Assembly: GCA_903844155.1 (NCBI GenBank)
Contig: CAIMSU010000319.1
Coordinates: forward strand, 1-56,832
DNA length: 56,832 nucleotides
From: an uncultured Pseudomonadota bacterium
Lineage (GTDB): Bacteria > Myxococcota_A > UBA796 > SXON01
Direction: 5' to 3'
Each line of letters opens with the position of its first letter. Positions within the stretch are counted from its first letter, which is position 1. Shown in pieces: positions 8,593 to 17,855 of the stretch. The notes below the pieces were generated by a model that did not search any database, was not told where the DNA came from, and worked only from the letters and a program-made list of their open reading frames with translations. The position numbers and the translations under genes were made by a program.

Positions 8593-9723
8593 CTACCGAA
8601 CTCCGGAACGACGCGGGTTCCGCTTCGCATCCTCGGTCTGGACCACCTCGATCCCGCTCAGGCCGTCCTCACTCATCGGCAAGGCCTCAAGAAAGCCAGA
8701 CGCAGCGAGGAGATCCTGGAATCCGTCCGTCTTCTTTCCGGCCTGAGCGGGCGCCTGTCCGAGGTCGCGACGCAACGCCTGGTTGGAAAGCTTGATCTGC
8801 GTCGCCAGAGAGCCCAGCATACTTTCACGCCACCAAAGGCGCGTATCCCCCGTCAACCTTTCGTACGCGGCCGTGTCCAGCCGGAACAGCCAGCCCTGAC
8901 CCACTGCAACACAACTCGCCGTGCGTGGGCCGGTCTGGATGAGCGTGTTGATGCCGAGGACGTCCCCTGCCTTGAGCGTCGCGAGGCGCTCGGCCCGATC
9001 CCCCCGAACATGGCGCAACACGTCCACATTGCCCCGCGCGACCAGGAACGCGCTGGACGCCTGCTCGCCTTCCAGAAAAAGCGCCTTCCCCTCCTGCATG
9101 GGCTCGGCGACGAACGCGTCCAGGAGTGGTTTGAGGACTTCGGGCGTCGCATCGGCGAGCCCGGGCAACCCCTTGAGCAGAGGCAGCAGGTCGGGGCAGG
9201 GTTCATTCGGCTGGCCCGGCACCAGCGACCGCCAAAGTCTCGCGAGCAACGCCGGCTCCGACCGCACGGGCGCCGCCTCCCGCCCCTGCGCCAACGTAGC
9301 GATACGCTGATTGGCGGCCTGGATCCGACGGGCGAGCGTTGTCAGCGCGGAGTCCAGGAGCGCGCCGTAAACGGGGCTGCGCTGCCAGCGGAGGGTCCGC
9401 AGGCCGCTCACCGGCAGGATGGCGACCTTGGATTTGGACCCGGCGGCGAGCGAGGCTGTCCGCAGGCTGCCGGCGAAAAAACCGGCCGCCTCCCCAATCA
9501 TCTCCCCGCCGAGCACCTTCCCCACCTCCGCCTCGTTCACGATCGCGCGCAGGTCCCCCGAGAGGAGCACCCCCACCTCTTCCACCGGGGCGCCGCCGCG
9601 CCACAGCAGCTCGCCCGTGTAGAGCTCGCGTACCGACCAGAGCGCCGCCGCGCTTCCGAGCGCCGACGCCGGCACCCGCTGGAACATGGGCAGCATCCGA
9701 AGTTCATCAGCCAGCGACAGCAT
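8593..9723 (-). CDS. Protein with two cyclic-nucleotide-binding-like domains
   Basis: A 376-residue cytoplasmic protein with two CRP-type beta-roll domains (about 10-130 and 200-310) and no DNA-binding helix-turn-helix. The second contains GEQASSAFLVARGNVDVLRH, followed by a phosphate-binding-cassette-like segment. The first has GGAPVEEVGVLLSGDLRAIV. Whether they bind cAMP or cGMP is uncertain because the cassette arginine context is weak. Start ATG 9723 was chosen because homology begins at MLSLADELRMLPMF. The frame open further upstream is antisense to DUF1015. It is divergent from the DUF1015 gene across only 33 bp, so their promoters must overlap. Confidence 0.8.
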   Translation of the reverse strand: MLSLADELRMLPMFQRVPASALGSAAALWSVRELYTGELLWRGGAPVEEVGVLLSGDLRAIVNEAEVGKVLGGEMIGEAAGFFAGSLRTASLAAGSKSKVAILPVSGLRTLRWQRSPVYGALLDSALTTLARRIQAANQRIATLAQGREAAPVRSEPALLARLWRSLVPGQPNEPCPDLLPLLKGLPGLADATPEVLKPLLDAFVAEPMQEGKALFLEGEQASSAFLVARGNVDVLRHVRGDRAERLATLKAGDVLGINTLIQTGPRTASCVAVGQGWLFRLDTAAYERLTGDTRLWWRESMLGSLATQIKLSNQALRRDLGQAPAQAGKKTDGFQDLLAASGFLEALPMSEDGLSGIEVVQTEDAKRNPRRSGVR

Positions 9724-9756
9724 CCCCACAATATAACGCGAGCACCCGGAGGTCCC

Positions 9757-10968
9757 TTGTCCCAGATCCGCCCCTTCGCCGCTGTGCGCGCCCCCAACGC
9801 CCTTGCCCGCGACGTCATCGCCCTCCCCTACGACGTGATGAACGAGGCCGAGGCCCGCGCGATCGTCGCCGCAAACCCCCGCTCCTTCATCCGCGTGAGC
9901 CGTCCAGAGGCGGTCTTGCCGGTCGGCACGGACTCCCACAGCCGGCTCGCTTACGACACGGTGCGCTCCGAATACGACGGGATGAAGGCCGCCGGACTCC
10001 TGATCCAGGACCCATCCGAAGGCTACTACCTCTACGGCCAGAAGATGGGTGACCACGCCCAGATCGGCCTCGTCGCCTGCTTTTCGTGCGAGGAGTACGA
10101 CACGGGCCTGATCAAGAAGCACGAGCACACGCGGCCCGACAAGGAGAAGGACCGGGTCGAGCACATCGACGGCTCAAACGCCCAGACGGGCATGGTGTTC
10201 CTCGCGTACCGCGACACGACACGGCTCAACACATTGATCACGACGCTCGCCGCGCGCCCACCCGAATGGGAGGTCGTCACCGAGGACGGCGTTCGCCACA
10301 CGCTCTGGCGCGTCGCCGACCCCGTCGACGTGACCGCGATCACAGCCGCCGCCGCCGAGCTGCCCGCTACCTACGTCGCCGACGGGCACCACCGCTCCGC
10401 CGCCGCGAGCATCGTACACCGCATGCGTGCGGGCAAGCCCGGGCGCCACGGCTGGTTCCTCGCCGGGCTGTTTCCCGCCTCCTCGCTCCAGATCCTCGCC
10501 TACAACCGGGCCGTCAAGGACCTTTTCGGGCACACGCCCGGCTCCCTGATGGCGGCGATCAAGGCGCACTTCGACGTCGCGCCCACAACGAGCCCGGTGC
10601 CCGCGGGACCCGGTCGCTACACGATGTACCTTGGCGGCACCTGGTACGGCCTGACCGCCCGCCACGTCCCGAGCGACCCCGTCGCCCGCCTCGACGTCTC
10701 CATGCTCCAGGATCGCGTGCTGCAGCCTCTCCTCGGCATCGAGAACCCTCGAACGGACAAGCGCATCGACTTCATCGGCGGCATCCGCGGCTGGCAGGAG
10801 TTGAAGGCGCTCGTCGACAGCGGCTCGCACGCCGTGGCCTTCCACCTCCATCCCACCGCGATGTCCCAGCTCCTCGACGTCGCCGACGCGGGCGAGGTGA
10901 TGCCCCCAAAATCGACGTGGTTCGAGCCGAAGCTGCGCGATGCGGTCGCGATGCACGAGCTGGACTGA
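9757..10968 (+). CDS. DUF1015 family protein
   Basis: A 403-residue protein of the DUF1015 family, whose biochemical role is not established but which often neighbours serine or amino-acid metabolism genes. Conserved landmarks: IRPFAAVRAPNALARDVIALPYDVM at the N-terminus, KKHEHTRPDKEKDR in the first third, ADGHHRSAAA in the middle, and the C-terminal MPPKSTWFEPK. The start is TTG 9757: a strong GGAGG lies 5 bases upstream and places the conserved N-terminus right after it. The dihydrolipoyl dehydrogenase follows 56 bases downstream on the same strand. Confidence 0.88.
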   Translation: MSQIRPFAAVRAPNALARDVIALPYDVMNEAEARAIVAANPRSFIRVSRPEAVLPVGTDSHSRLAYDTVRSEYDGMKAAGLLIQDPSEGYYLYGQKMGDHAQIGLVACFSCEEYDTGLIKKHEHTRPDKEKDRVEHIDGSNAQTGMVFLAYRDTTRLNTLITTLAARPPEWEVVTEDGVRHTLWRVADPVDVTAITAAAAELPATYVADGHHRSAAASIVHRMRAGKPGRHGWFLAGLFPASSLQILAYNRAVKDLFGHTPGSLMAAIKAHFDVAPTTSPVPAGPGRYTMYLGGTWYGLTARHVPSDPVARLDVSMLQDRVLQPLLGIENPRTDKRIDFIGGIRGWQELKALVDSGSHAVAFHLHPTAMSQLLDVADAGEVMPPKSTWFEPKLRDAVAMHELD

Positions 10969-11024
10969 CGGACTGGCGCCGGGGTTTCGGTTAACCGGCC
11001 AACCCACCCCATCCCGGAGCGCCC

Positions 11025-12428
11025 ATGCCTGCCAGCCACTACACCGCCATCGTCCTCGGAGCAGGCCCTGGTGGCTACCCCTGTGCGATACGTCTCGGCC
11101 AGCTTGGCATCAAGACGCTGGTCATCGAGCGTGAGTACTGGGGCGGCGTTTGCCTGAATGTGGGCTGCATCCCCTCAAAGGCGCTGATCACGGCGGGGAA
11201 ACGGCTGGAGGAGTGCCTGCATGCGGACGCCATGGGCATCGAACTTCCGGGCGTGCCCGTGGTCAACATGACCAAGCTTCAGGCCTGGAAGAACACGGTG
11301 ACAGGCAAGCTGTCGGGCGGGGTTCGGACACTGCTGAAGGGCAACAAGGTCGAGATGACGGAGGGCGCAGCGCGGTTTGTCGGGCCTCACGAGCTCGAGG
11401 TGCTGACGAAGGAGGGGCCTGTCCGCGTGACGGCGGACCACATCGTCATCGCGACCGGCTCGCGGCCGATCGAGGTGCCGGGCTTCTCGTTCCGTGACGC
11501 GCGCATCCTGGACTCGACGAAGGCGCTGGCCCTACCCCAGGTGCCCAAGCGGCTTGCCGTCATTGGCGGCGGCTATATCGGCCTTGAGATGGGAAGCATG
11601 TATCGAAAGCTCGGGAGCGCCGTGACCGTGATCGAGATGGCGGATCAAGTGCTCCCCGGCTTCGATGCGGACGTGGTCAAGCTCATCGACCGCAAGCTCA
11701 AGAAGTCCGGGGTCACCGTCCACACCGGCTCGCAGGCGCTGCGCTGGGAGGAGTCGGATGACGGCGCGGTGCTCACGTTCAAGACGCCCGACGGCGAGCG
11801 GACCCTGACGGCGGACGCCATCCTCGTGACCGTCGGCCGCCGCCCCAACACCGACCAGATCGACCTCGAAAAGACCGGCATGGCGATGGCGGGTCGCTTC
11901 GTCCAGACGGACAAGCAGCTCAAGACCAGCGTCCCTGGGCTCTATGCGATCGGCGACTGCACGACCGGCCTGATGCTGGCCCACAAGGCGACGCATGACG
12001 GCGAGGTCTGCGCCGAGGTCATCGCCGGGCACAAGGTGTACAACGACGCGAAGACGGTCCCCGCCGTCGTGTTCACTGACCCGGAGATCGCGACCGCGGG
12101 GCTGCAGGAGCCCGAGGCCCGCGCCGCCGGATTCGATGTTCGCGTAGGAAAAGTACCGTTCGCCGCGATCGGTCGGGCGCTGACCACGAACGAGACGGAC
12201 GGCTTCGTCAAGGTCGTCGCGGACCGTGCCACCGGACGCATCCTCGGCGTCACCATCGTCGGGCCCCACGCCTCAGACCTCATCAGCGAGGCCGTCCTCG
12301 CCGTCGAGATGGAGTGCGAGCTGCGCGACATCGGCCTGTCCATCCATCCGCACCCGACCTTGAGCGAGGGGATCATGGAGGCGGCCAAGGCTGCGCTCGG
12401 TGAGGCGATCCACGTGATGAACGGGTGA
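11025..12428 (+). CDS. lpdA: Dihydrolipoyl dehydrogenase
   Basis: The E3 flavoprotein that reoxidises dihydrolipoamide in 2-oxoacid dehydrogenase complexes or the glycine cleavage system, passing electrons to NAD+. 467 residues: FAD-binding VLGAGPGGYPCA, redox-active disulfide GGVCLNVGCIPSKAL (Cys about 44 and 49), NAD-binding VIGGGYIGLEMGS near 180, second FAD contact AIGDCT, and the active-site His-Glu pair in SIHPHPTLSE near the C-terminus. ATG 11025 has GGAG 7 bases upstream. No E1 or E2 genes lie in this window, so the partner complex is encoded elsewhere. Confidence 0.95.
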   Translation: MPASHYTAIVLGAGPGGYPCAIRLGQLGIKTLVIEREYWGGVCLNVGCIPSKALITAGKRLEECLHADAMGIELPGVPVVNMTKLQAWKNTVTGKLSGGVRTLLKGNKVEMTEGAARFVGPHELEVLTKEGPVRVTADHIVIATGSRPIEVPGFSFRDARILDSTKALALPQVPKRLAVIGGGYIGLEMGSMYRKLGSAVTVIEMADQVLPGFDADVVKLIDRKLKKSGVTVHTGSQALRWEESDDGAVLTFKTPDGERTLTADAILVTVGRRPNTDQIDLEKTGMAMAGRFVQTDKQLKTSVPGLYAIGDCTTGLMLAHKATHDGEVCAEVIAGHKVYNDAKTVPAVVFTDPEIATAGLQEPEARAAGFDVRVGKVPFAAIGRALTTNETDGFVKVVADRATGRILGVTIVGPHASDLISEAVLAVEMECELRDIGLSIHPHPTLSEGIMEAAKAALGEAIHVMNG

Positions 12429-12432
12429 CCGC

Positions 12433-15228
12433 TCAGCGCGCGCTCCGAATCGCCTCCAGCACCCGCTCCGGCGTGAACGGCATCCTCCGCAGCCGCACGC
12501 CGATGGCGTCGTAGATCGCGTTGCCGATGGCCGGAATGATGGGGTGAAGCGGCCCTTCTCCCGCCTCCTTCGCGCCGTACGGGCCGCCCGGGTCGATGGT
12601 CTCGATGATGCGCGCGAAGAACTCCGGGCATTCCTTGCTCGTGGGGATGCGGTAGTCCAGCAGGTTGGGACCGCGATGCAGGCCGCGCTCGTCAAACGTG
12701 TGCGCCTCCATCAGCGCCTCCGCGTAGCCCATGTACACGCTGCCCTCGATCTGGCCTTCGACGAGCTGCGGGTTGAGCGCGCGCCCGCAATCATGCGCGG
12801 CCCACACGCGTTCGACGCGGACAATCCCGGTTTCCTTGTCGACCGTCACCTCCGCGACATGCGCGGTCGTGGAGTACGCCGGCGACGCCCCGATCGTCCC
12901 ACCCCGGTAGTTTCCGCCCAACTTCTTCGTCCGATACCCACCAGCAGCGGTCAGCGGGACCCCGGCCGACGCCTCCGCGAGGATCAACGCCTCCCGCGCT
13001 GACACCTGCCTCGACGGCTCACTTGTATCAAACCAGAACCCGAAGGCGACCGCGACCCGATCCTCGCCGACCCCCCACTTCGTCGCCACGGCACTCCGCA
13101 TCGTCGTCGCCATCGCCCGCCCGGCTTCCTGGGCCGCGAGGCCGCACATGTAGGTCACGCGCGAGCTGTAGCTGCCGAGGTCGACGGGGGTGAGGTCGGT
13201 GTCGCCGGAGACGACGATGACGTCGTCGGGCAGCACGCCCGTCTCCTCGGCCACGATCGTCGCGAGGACGCCGTTGGAGCCCTGCCCGATGTCGTTCGCA
13301 CCGCAGTAGACCGTGATCTTGCCGCTGCGGTCGGCCCGCAGAAGCACGCCGGACTGCGGCATGTCGTTCGGGTAGATCGGGTAGGCGGTCCCCGAGATGT
13401 ACATCGAGCAGGCGACGCCAAGGCCACGGCCGGGGCCAAGCACCCCCCGTCTCGTCCGCCAGCCCGAGGCCGTCTCCACGCTGTCCAGGCAGGCGAGGAG
13501 GCCGGTCGACGGCAGCGCCTGTCCGTTCACCGTGACGTCCCCTGATACCATCGCGTTGCGTCGGCGGATGTCGATGGGGTCGATCTGCAGCCGGGCGGCG
13601 ATGTGGTCGAGCGCACACTCAAAGGCGAAGCGCGGCTGCACGGAGCCGTGGCCGCGCTTGGGGCCGCAGCAGGGCTTGTTGGTGTAGACGCGCCGCGATC
13701 GGAAGTGGTAGTTCTCAAAGGCCACGGGCCCCGTCAGCAATTGCCCGGAGTAGTAGGCCGTGACAAGCCCGAATGAGTGGTAGGCGCCCCCGTCGATGAC
13801 GATGTCGCTGTCGACGGCCTTGACCCGTCCGTCGGCATCGCAGCCCACCCGGAAGTGCATTTCCATCGGGTGCCGCCCGCGGTGGCTGTAGAACACTTCC
13901 TCGCGGGTGTAGAGGATCTTCACCGGTCGACCGGCCCGGCGCGACAGCACCGCCACACAGAATTCCAGGTCAAACGGCTCGGATTTGCCGCCAAAGGCGC
14001 CGCCTATGACCGGCTGGATGACCCGAACCTTCTCCTCCGGCAGGCCAAGCACCTTCGCGAGCTCCCGATGCAGGTAATGTGTCACCTGGCTCGCCGACCA
14101 GACGGTGAGCTGTCCGTCCTGCGACCACGACGCCACCGCGCAATGGGGCTCGATGGCAGCGTGATTGGACCCCTCATAGTGCCAGACGTCGTCCACGATC
14201 GCGGAGGACGCGGCAAAACCAGCCGCGACGTCCCCGAACGCGAGGTCGACCTCCTTGCAGACGTTGGACTCCCACGCCCGGCCCTTCCAGTCGCGCTCGT
14301 GAACCAACGGCGCGTCCGGAGCCAGCGCGTCTGTCGGTTCGACGACCGCCCTCAGCACGGCGTACTCGACGATGATCGCGTCCAGCGCCCGGTTCGCTGT
14401 GTCCTCGTCGACGGCAGCGACCGCAGCGACACCCTCGCCGATGTATCGCACCTTGTCGACGGCGAGGGCCGTCTCGTCGGGGGTCCAGGGGATGACGCAG
14501 TAGGCCGTGGGCAGGTCCGCGCCCGTCATCACGGCAAAGACACCGGGGATCGCGGCCGCAGCGCGCGTGTCGATGGACAGGATGCGGGCATGGGCGTGCG
14601 GCGATCGAAGGATTTTTCCGTGTGCGAGACGCGCTGGGAGCAGATCGTCGGCGTAGACGGCCTCGCCGGTGGCCTTGGCGATGCTGTCGGCCTTCCGCAT
14701 CCTTGCGCCGACCACGTTGAACCCGGGCGCCGGCTCACCGTAGCGGATGGGAACGGTGGAGGCGGGCTGACCCGTTGCCGCGAGGCGGACGGCCTCGATG
14801 ATCTTGGTATACCCGGTACATCGGCAGAGGTTGCCGGAGAGCGCCTCCCGGATGGCGTCGTCGCTCGGTGACGGATTGCTGTCGAGGAGCGCACGCGCGG
14901 ACAGGATCATGCCGGGCTGGCAGAAGCCACATTGGAGCGCGCCGCAGACGTCGAACGCGCGCTGGACGACGTCGGGCCCGTCAGCGGTCGCCAGACCCTC
15001 GATGGTGGTGATCGCGCGCCCCGCACATGCGTGGGCGAGCGTCAGGCACGCGATCGTGGGGGCACCGTCAACGAGCACCGTGCACGCCCCGCAATCTCCC
15101 TTGTCGCACCCCTGCTTTGAGCCCGTGAGCCGCGCCTCGTACCGGATGGCCTCCAGCAGCGTCCAGTGCTCGGGCACCGCGAGCTCGACCGCAGACCCGT
15201 TGATCAAGAGCGGCAGGATCGATCGCAT
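12433..15228 (-). CDS. Molybdenum hydroxylase with fused [2Fe-2S] and Mo-cofactor domains (no FAD domain)
   Basis: A 931-residue xanthine-oxidase-family enzyme in one chain. An N-terminal plant-type [2Fe-2S] domain (CDKGDCGACTVLVDG) is followed by a helical second [2Fe-2S] domain (CGFCQPG ... CRCTGY) and the molybdopterin domains. GGAFGGK and the catalytic-Glu segment YGAKEAGEGP are present. There is no FAD domain or adjacent FAD subunit gene, the architecture of Desulfovibrio aldehyde oxidoreductase (Mop). The Mo domain resembles 4-hydroxybenzoyl-CoA reductase large subunits (NKPCCGPKRGHGSVQPRFAFE), so an aromatic or acyl-CoA substrate is possible. Start ATG 15228 precedes the conserved region directly. 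The gene converges on lpdA with a 4-bp gap. Confidence 0.9.
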   Translation of the reverse strand: MRSILPLLINGSAVELAVPEHWTLLEAIRYEARLTGSKQGCDKGDCGACTVLVDGAPTIACLTLAHACAGRAITTIEGLATADGPDVVQRAFDVCGALQCGFCQPGMILSARALLDSNPSPSDDAIREALSGNLCRCTGYTKIIEAVRLAATGQPASTVPIRYGEPAPGFNVVGARMRKADSIAKATGEAVYADDLLPARLAHGKILRSPHAHARILSIDTRAAAAIPGVFAVMTGADLPTAYCVIPWTPDETALAVDKVRYIGEGVAAVAAVDEDTANRALDAIIVEYAVLRAVVEPTDALAPDAPLVHERDWKGRAWESNVCKEVDLAFGDVAAGFAASSAIVDDVWHYEGSNHAAIEPHCAVASWSQDGQLTVWSASQVTHYLHRELAKVLGLPEEKVRVIQPVIGGAFGGKSEPFDLEFCVAVLSRRAGRPVKILYTREEVFYSHRGRHPMEMHFRVGCDADGRVKAVDSDIVIDGGAYHSFGLVTAYYSGQLLTGPVAFENYHFRSRRVYTNKPCCGPKRGHGSVQPRFAFECALDHIAARLQIDPIDIRRRNAMVSGDVTVNGQALPSTGLLACLDSVETASGWRTRRGVLGPGRGLGVACSMYISGTAYPIYPNDMPQSGVLLRADRSGKITVYCGANDIGQGSNGVLATIVAEETGVLPDDVIVVSGDTDLTPVDLGSYSSRVTYMCGLAAQEAGRAMATTMRSAVATKWGVGEDRVAVAFGFWFDTSEPSRQVSAREALILAEASAGVPLTAAGGYRTKKLGGNYRGGTIGASPAYSTTAHVAEVTVDKETGIVRVERVWAAHDCGRALNPQLVEGQIEGSVYMGYAEALMEAHTFDERGLHRGPNLLDYRIPTSKECPEFFARIIETIDPGGPYGAKEAGEGPLHPIIPAIGNAIYDAIGVRLRRMPFTPERVLEAIRSAR

Positions 15229-15388
15229 GCGCACCGGTAGCCAGTTCTCGCGCTCCGCGCTCGCCCCGGCTATTGTCTGCTGGTCGCGCCTTGACTTTTT
15301 GGAACTACGCCTTGATTGCACCCCCTTGGCGTGTCAAGGCTTCCCGCGGGCTGCGCGGGGCGCGCCGTACGCCACCCCTGATCGAACG

Positions 15389-15412
15389 CACGGAACTTGC
15401 TGGGGCAAGTTC
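15389..15412. terminator. Perfect 10-bp stem hairpin in a 300-bp gene-free stretch
   Basis: CGGAACTTGC and GCAAGTTCCG pair perfectly around a 4-base loop. No T-run follows on either strand, so it is either a non-canonical terminator or another structured element. The surrounding gap 15229-15528, between the Mo hydroxylase start and the lipoprotein, otherwise holds only the candidate promoter listed next. I see no gene in it. Confidence 0.4.
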
Positions 15413-15448
15413 CGCGCCTTCTGGGTTGGCGGGTACCGCGCCCTGCCC

Positions 15449-15477
15449 TTGACCAGCCCCGTGGCGTCCGCTACCCT
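15449..15477 (+). promoter_or_regulatory. Candidate sigma-70 type promoter for the lipoprotein gene
   Basis: TTGACC at 15449-15454 and TACCCT at 15472-15477 are separated by 17 bp. The lipoprotein ATG lies 52 bases beyond the -10 element. Confidence 0.45.
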
Positions 15478-15528
15478 ACGCGCGCGCGGCCCCCCGGCAC
15501 GCTGCTCCGCTCCTCCATTTGAGGCTTC

Positions 15529-16065
15529 ATGACCCGATCTTGCGTCTCTCCGCTCGCCTTCCCCGTTGCCCTCGCCCTCGGCTTTGCCCTCGCCTGCGGC
15601 GGGTCCAAGGCGCCGCCTCCCCCGTCGACGCCCGCGCCGACGGACGGCAGCATCGGCGTGCCTGAGTGCGACGACTACATCACGAAGATGCAGGCGTGCA
15701 TCGACAAGATGGACCCGACCACGAAGGCCCAGTACGACGCGACCTTCAAGTCCACGCGCGATGCCTGGGTCCAGGCCGCGACGAACCCCGCTGCGCGCGA
15801 TGGCCTGAAGGTCGGCTGCCAGTCGGCGCTCTCGGCCATCCCCACGAACTGTGGACCTGCGCCCGCGCCCGTCGTCGCGCCGGTCGTCGTTGCCCCCGTT
15901 GCCGCACCGGTCGTCGCCCCCGTGGCGGCCGCGCCTGCCACAGCACCGAAGGCGACCACCACGACCTCCCACGGATCCTCCCAGGACAACCGGACGAACG
16001 CCCGGTCCCCGTCCCTCCAGGAGATCCGCAAGAAGAACGGCACCCCGACGCCCGGTCACCACTGA
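15529..16065 (+). CDS. Small lipoprotein with Pro/Ala/Val-rich tail
   Basis: A 178-residue secreted lipoprotein of unknown function. The signal peptide ends in the lipobox LACGG (lipid-attached Cys about 23), followed by a Pro-rich spacer. A compact segment (about 44-107) has four regularly placed Cys (ECDDY, MQACID, VGCQS, TNCGP) that could form two disulfides. The C-terminal third is low-complexity (APVVAP repeats), then a basic tail. ATG 15529 directly precedes the signal peptide. The TGA is followed at once, in the same frame, by the TTG proposed for the DUF1704 gene. Confidence 0.75.
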   Translation: MTRSCVSPLAFPVALALGFALACGGSKAPPPPSTPAPTDGSIGVPECDDYITKMQACIDKMDPTTKAQYDATFKSTRDAWVQAATNPAARDGLKVGCQSALSAIPTNCGPAPAPVVAPVVVAPVAAPVVAPVAAAPATAPKATTTTSHGSSQDNRTNARSPSLQEIRKKNGTPTPGHH

Positions 16066-17154
16066 TTGCGGCGCGGCGCAGGCGCTCGACCCCTGCCCGA
16101 CGAGCTCCTCGCCGCTGACGCGGTGCTCTACGAGGCGAGTCGGGCGATCGATCCCGCCCGGCTTTTGAACCCGCTGAACGTGGCGGACGCGCAGATGGGC
16201 TTCCTCGCGGGCCTGGCGGAGCCCCCGTTTCGCTACGCGGTGTCGGCTGAGCTCGCAGGATGGCGGGCCCGGATCCTCGCGCTCCCGCTGCCCGCCTCGC
16301 ATCCGTTCAGCGATGTGGTTGGCCACGCCATCCGCGCGTGGGTGGCCATGGCCGATGCGTTCCTGAATCGTGACGCCGAGAGTTTTGAGCGGTGGGGCGA
16401 GGTCGAGCGGTGGGAGGTCACGGAGGCGGCGTGCGACACACCCACGACACAGTCCGACGCCGAGATCGAGGCTCCAGAGCCATTTCTGGCTGCAGCAGGC
16501 ATGCGTCAGGCCCTGGAGTCCGCGATCGCGGCGCGGGGGTTCGCGGGCTGGGTCGTGCGTTGGGACGAGGTCATGAGCGCGCGCATCCTCGTCGAGTCGG
16601 CCCGGCGAGAGGTGCGCGTCAACCCACGCGCATCGTTCCGCCAAAGCGATGTTCGCCGCCTCATCGCGCATGAGATCGACGTGCACGTCCGGCGAGCGGA
16701 GAACGGGGCGAAGCTGCCGTTGCGGATGTTCGGCACCGGCCTTCCCGGGAGCCTGCAGACCGAAGAGGGGCTCGCCATCTACGCGGAAGAGCGGGTGGGC
16801 ATCCGGAACCCGGACGCGCGGGGACAGGAGAGTCGGCTACGGAGGGCCATCCAACTTGCCCGCACCGCCGGCTTCCGGGAGGTTTGGGAGGCGTTGCGCG
16901 AACACTACGGCCCGCGCGGGGCCTTCACCGTCGCCCTTCGGCTCAAGCGCGGCCTCGCCTACCCGGGCGCCCCGGGCGTGTACGCGAAGGACGCCGTCTA
17001 CGGCCTTGGTCGGGAGCGCATCGGGGCCTGGCTGGCGGCCGGTGGAGACCTCGCCCACCTCTACGTCGGCAAGGTCGGCATGGAGCACCCGGTCGGCGAG
17101 TGGCTCGCGGAAGGCCTGGTAGCGCCCGGGATCGTCCCGGACCTCTGGCGCTGA
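16066..17154 (+). CDS. DUF1704 (QEGLA-motif) putative metalloprotease
   Basis: A protein of up to 362 residues of the DUF1704 family, annotated as flavohemoglobin-expression-modulating QEGLA-motif proteins and related to the eukaryotic MATCAP metalloproteases. A zinc-site motif HEIDVH (about 202-207) and the downstream Glu in TEEGLAIYAEE (the QEGLA motif, here TEEGLA) are visible. There is no signal peptide, so it is probably cytoplasmic. The start is uncertain: TTG 16066 abuts the stop of the lipoprotein in the same frame and has no clear ribosome binding site. The substrate is unknown. Confidence 0.82.
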   Translation: MRRGAGARPLPDELLAADAVLYEASRAIDPARLLNPLNVADAQMGFLAGLAEPPFRYAVSAELAGWRARILALPLPASHPFSDVVGHAIRAWVAMADAFLNRDAESFERWGEVERWEVTEAACDTPTTQSDAEIEAPEPFLAAAGMRQALESAIAARGFAGWVVRWDEVMSARILVESARREVRVNPRASFRQSDVRRLIAHEIDVHVRRAENGAKLPLRMFGTGLPGSLQTEEGLAIYAEERVGIRNPDARGQESRLRRAIQLARTAGFREVWEALREHYGPRGAFTVALRLKRGLAYPGAPGVYAKDAVYGLGRERIGAWLAAGGDLAHLYVGKVGMEHPVGEWLAEGLVAPGIVPDLWR

Positions 17155-17688
17155 TCAGTCGACCTGGATCAGGCTGTTCATCGCCGGGAACTCCTCCTTT
17201 AAAAGCGCCTCGACGCCCATCTTCATCGTTAGGATGGACGACGGGCACGTGGAGCAGGATCCGACGAGCTTCACGTAGATGTCGTTGTTCTCGATGCGGA
17301 GGAGCGTGATGTCGCCGCCATCGCCCTGGAGCGCGGGCCGGACCATCTCGTCCATGATCTCCTGCACCGCCGCGAACGTGAAGGCGGCGCCCGCAGTGTC
17401 GTCCGTGGGCGCCATGGCGGTCGGGGCCGCCGGCGGGTCGTCGGCGACATGGACCGGGGGCTCGGCCGACGCGAGCGCGCCGGCCGGCACCTCGGCGGCG
17501 AGCAGCTCGGTAGGGGCGGCGACCGCGACAGGCCCGACGGGTGCAACCGGTACAGCGGCAACGGCTGCGACAGGGGCGGCTGTGACGGGCTCCGTCCGCC
17601 AGACCGGCGCAGGTGCCGGCGCTGCCGCGGGCGACGGCTCCAAGCCGAACGCCTTCTTGATGCCACGCTTGAGTGCAGAACGGATCAA
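17155..17688 (-). CDS. NifU-like C-terminal domain protein with Ala/Pro-rich N-terminal region
   Basis: A 177-residue protein whose last 75 residues form a NifU/Nfu domain, an iron-sulfur scaffold or carrier. The CxxC pair is in GSCSTCPSS, preceded by VRPALQGDGGDITLL. The preceding hundred residues are low-complexity Ala/Val/Pro, probably a flexible linker, behind a short basic N-terminus (LIRSALKRGIKKAFGL). TTG 17688 was chosen because GGAGG lies 5 bases upstream. Starts further upstream would add a non-conserved extension. The gene converges directly on the DUF1704 gene with no gap. Confidence 0.85.
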   Translation of the reverse strand: MIRSALKRGIKKAFGLEPSPAAAPAPAPVWRTEPVTAAPVAAVAAVPVAPVGPVAVAAPTELLAAEVPAGALASAEPPVHVADDPPAAPTAMAPTDDTAGAAFTFAAVQEIMDEMVRPALQGDGGDITLLRIENNDIYVKLVGSCSTCPSSILTMKMGVEALLKEEFPAMNSLIQVD

Positions 17689-17855
17689 AGCCACCTCCAC
17701 ACGCAGTGTACCCGCAGCGCGCCGAACGGCCACCGACCCCATCGTCGGGCCCGTAGTGCAGCCCACCTCCTGCGCGTTCATGCCCGAAGATCGCGGCCGA
17801 GGCGGGAGACGGGATACACGCCCCGGGCAGCCCATGCGCCGCCGAGGGAGTCACC

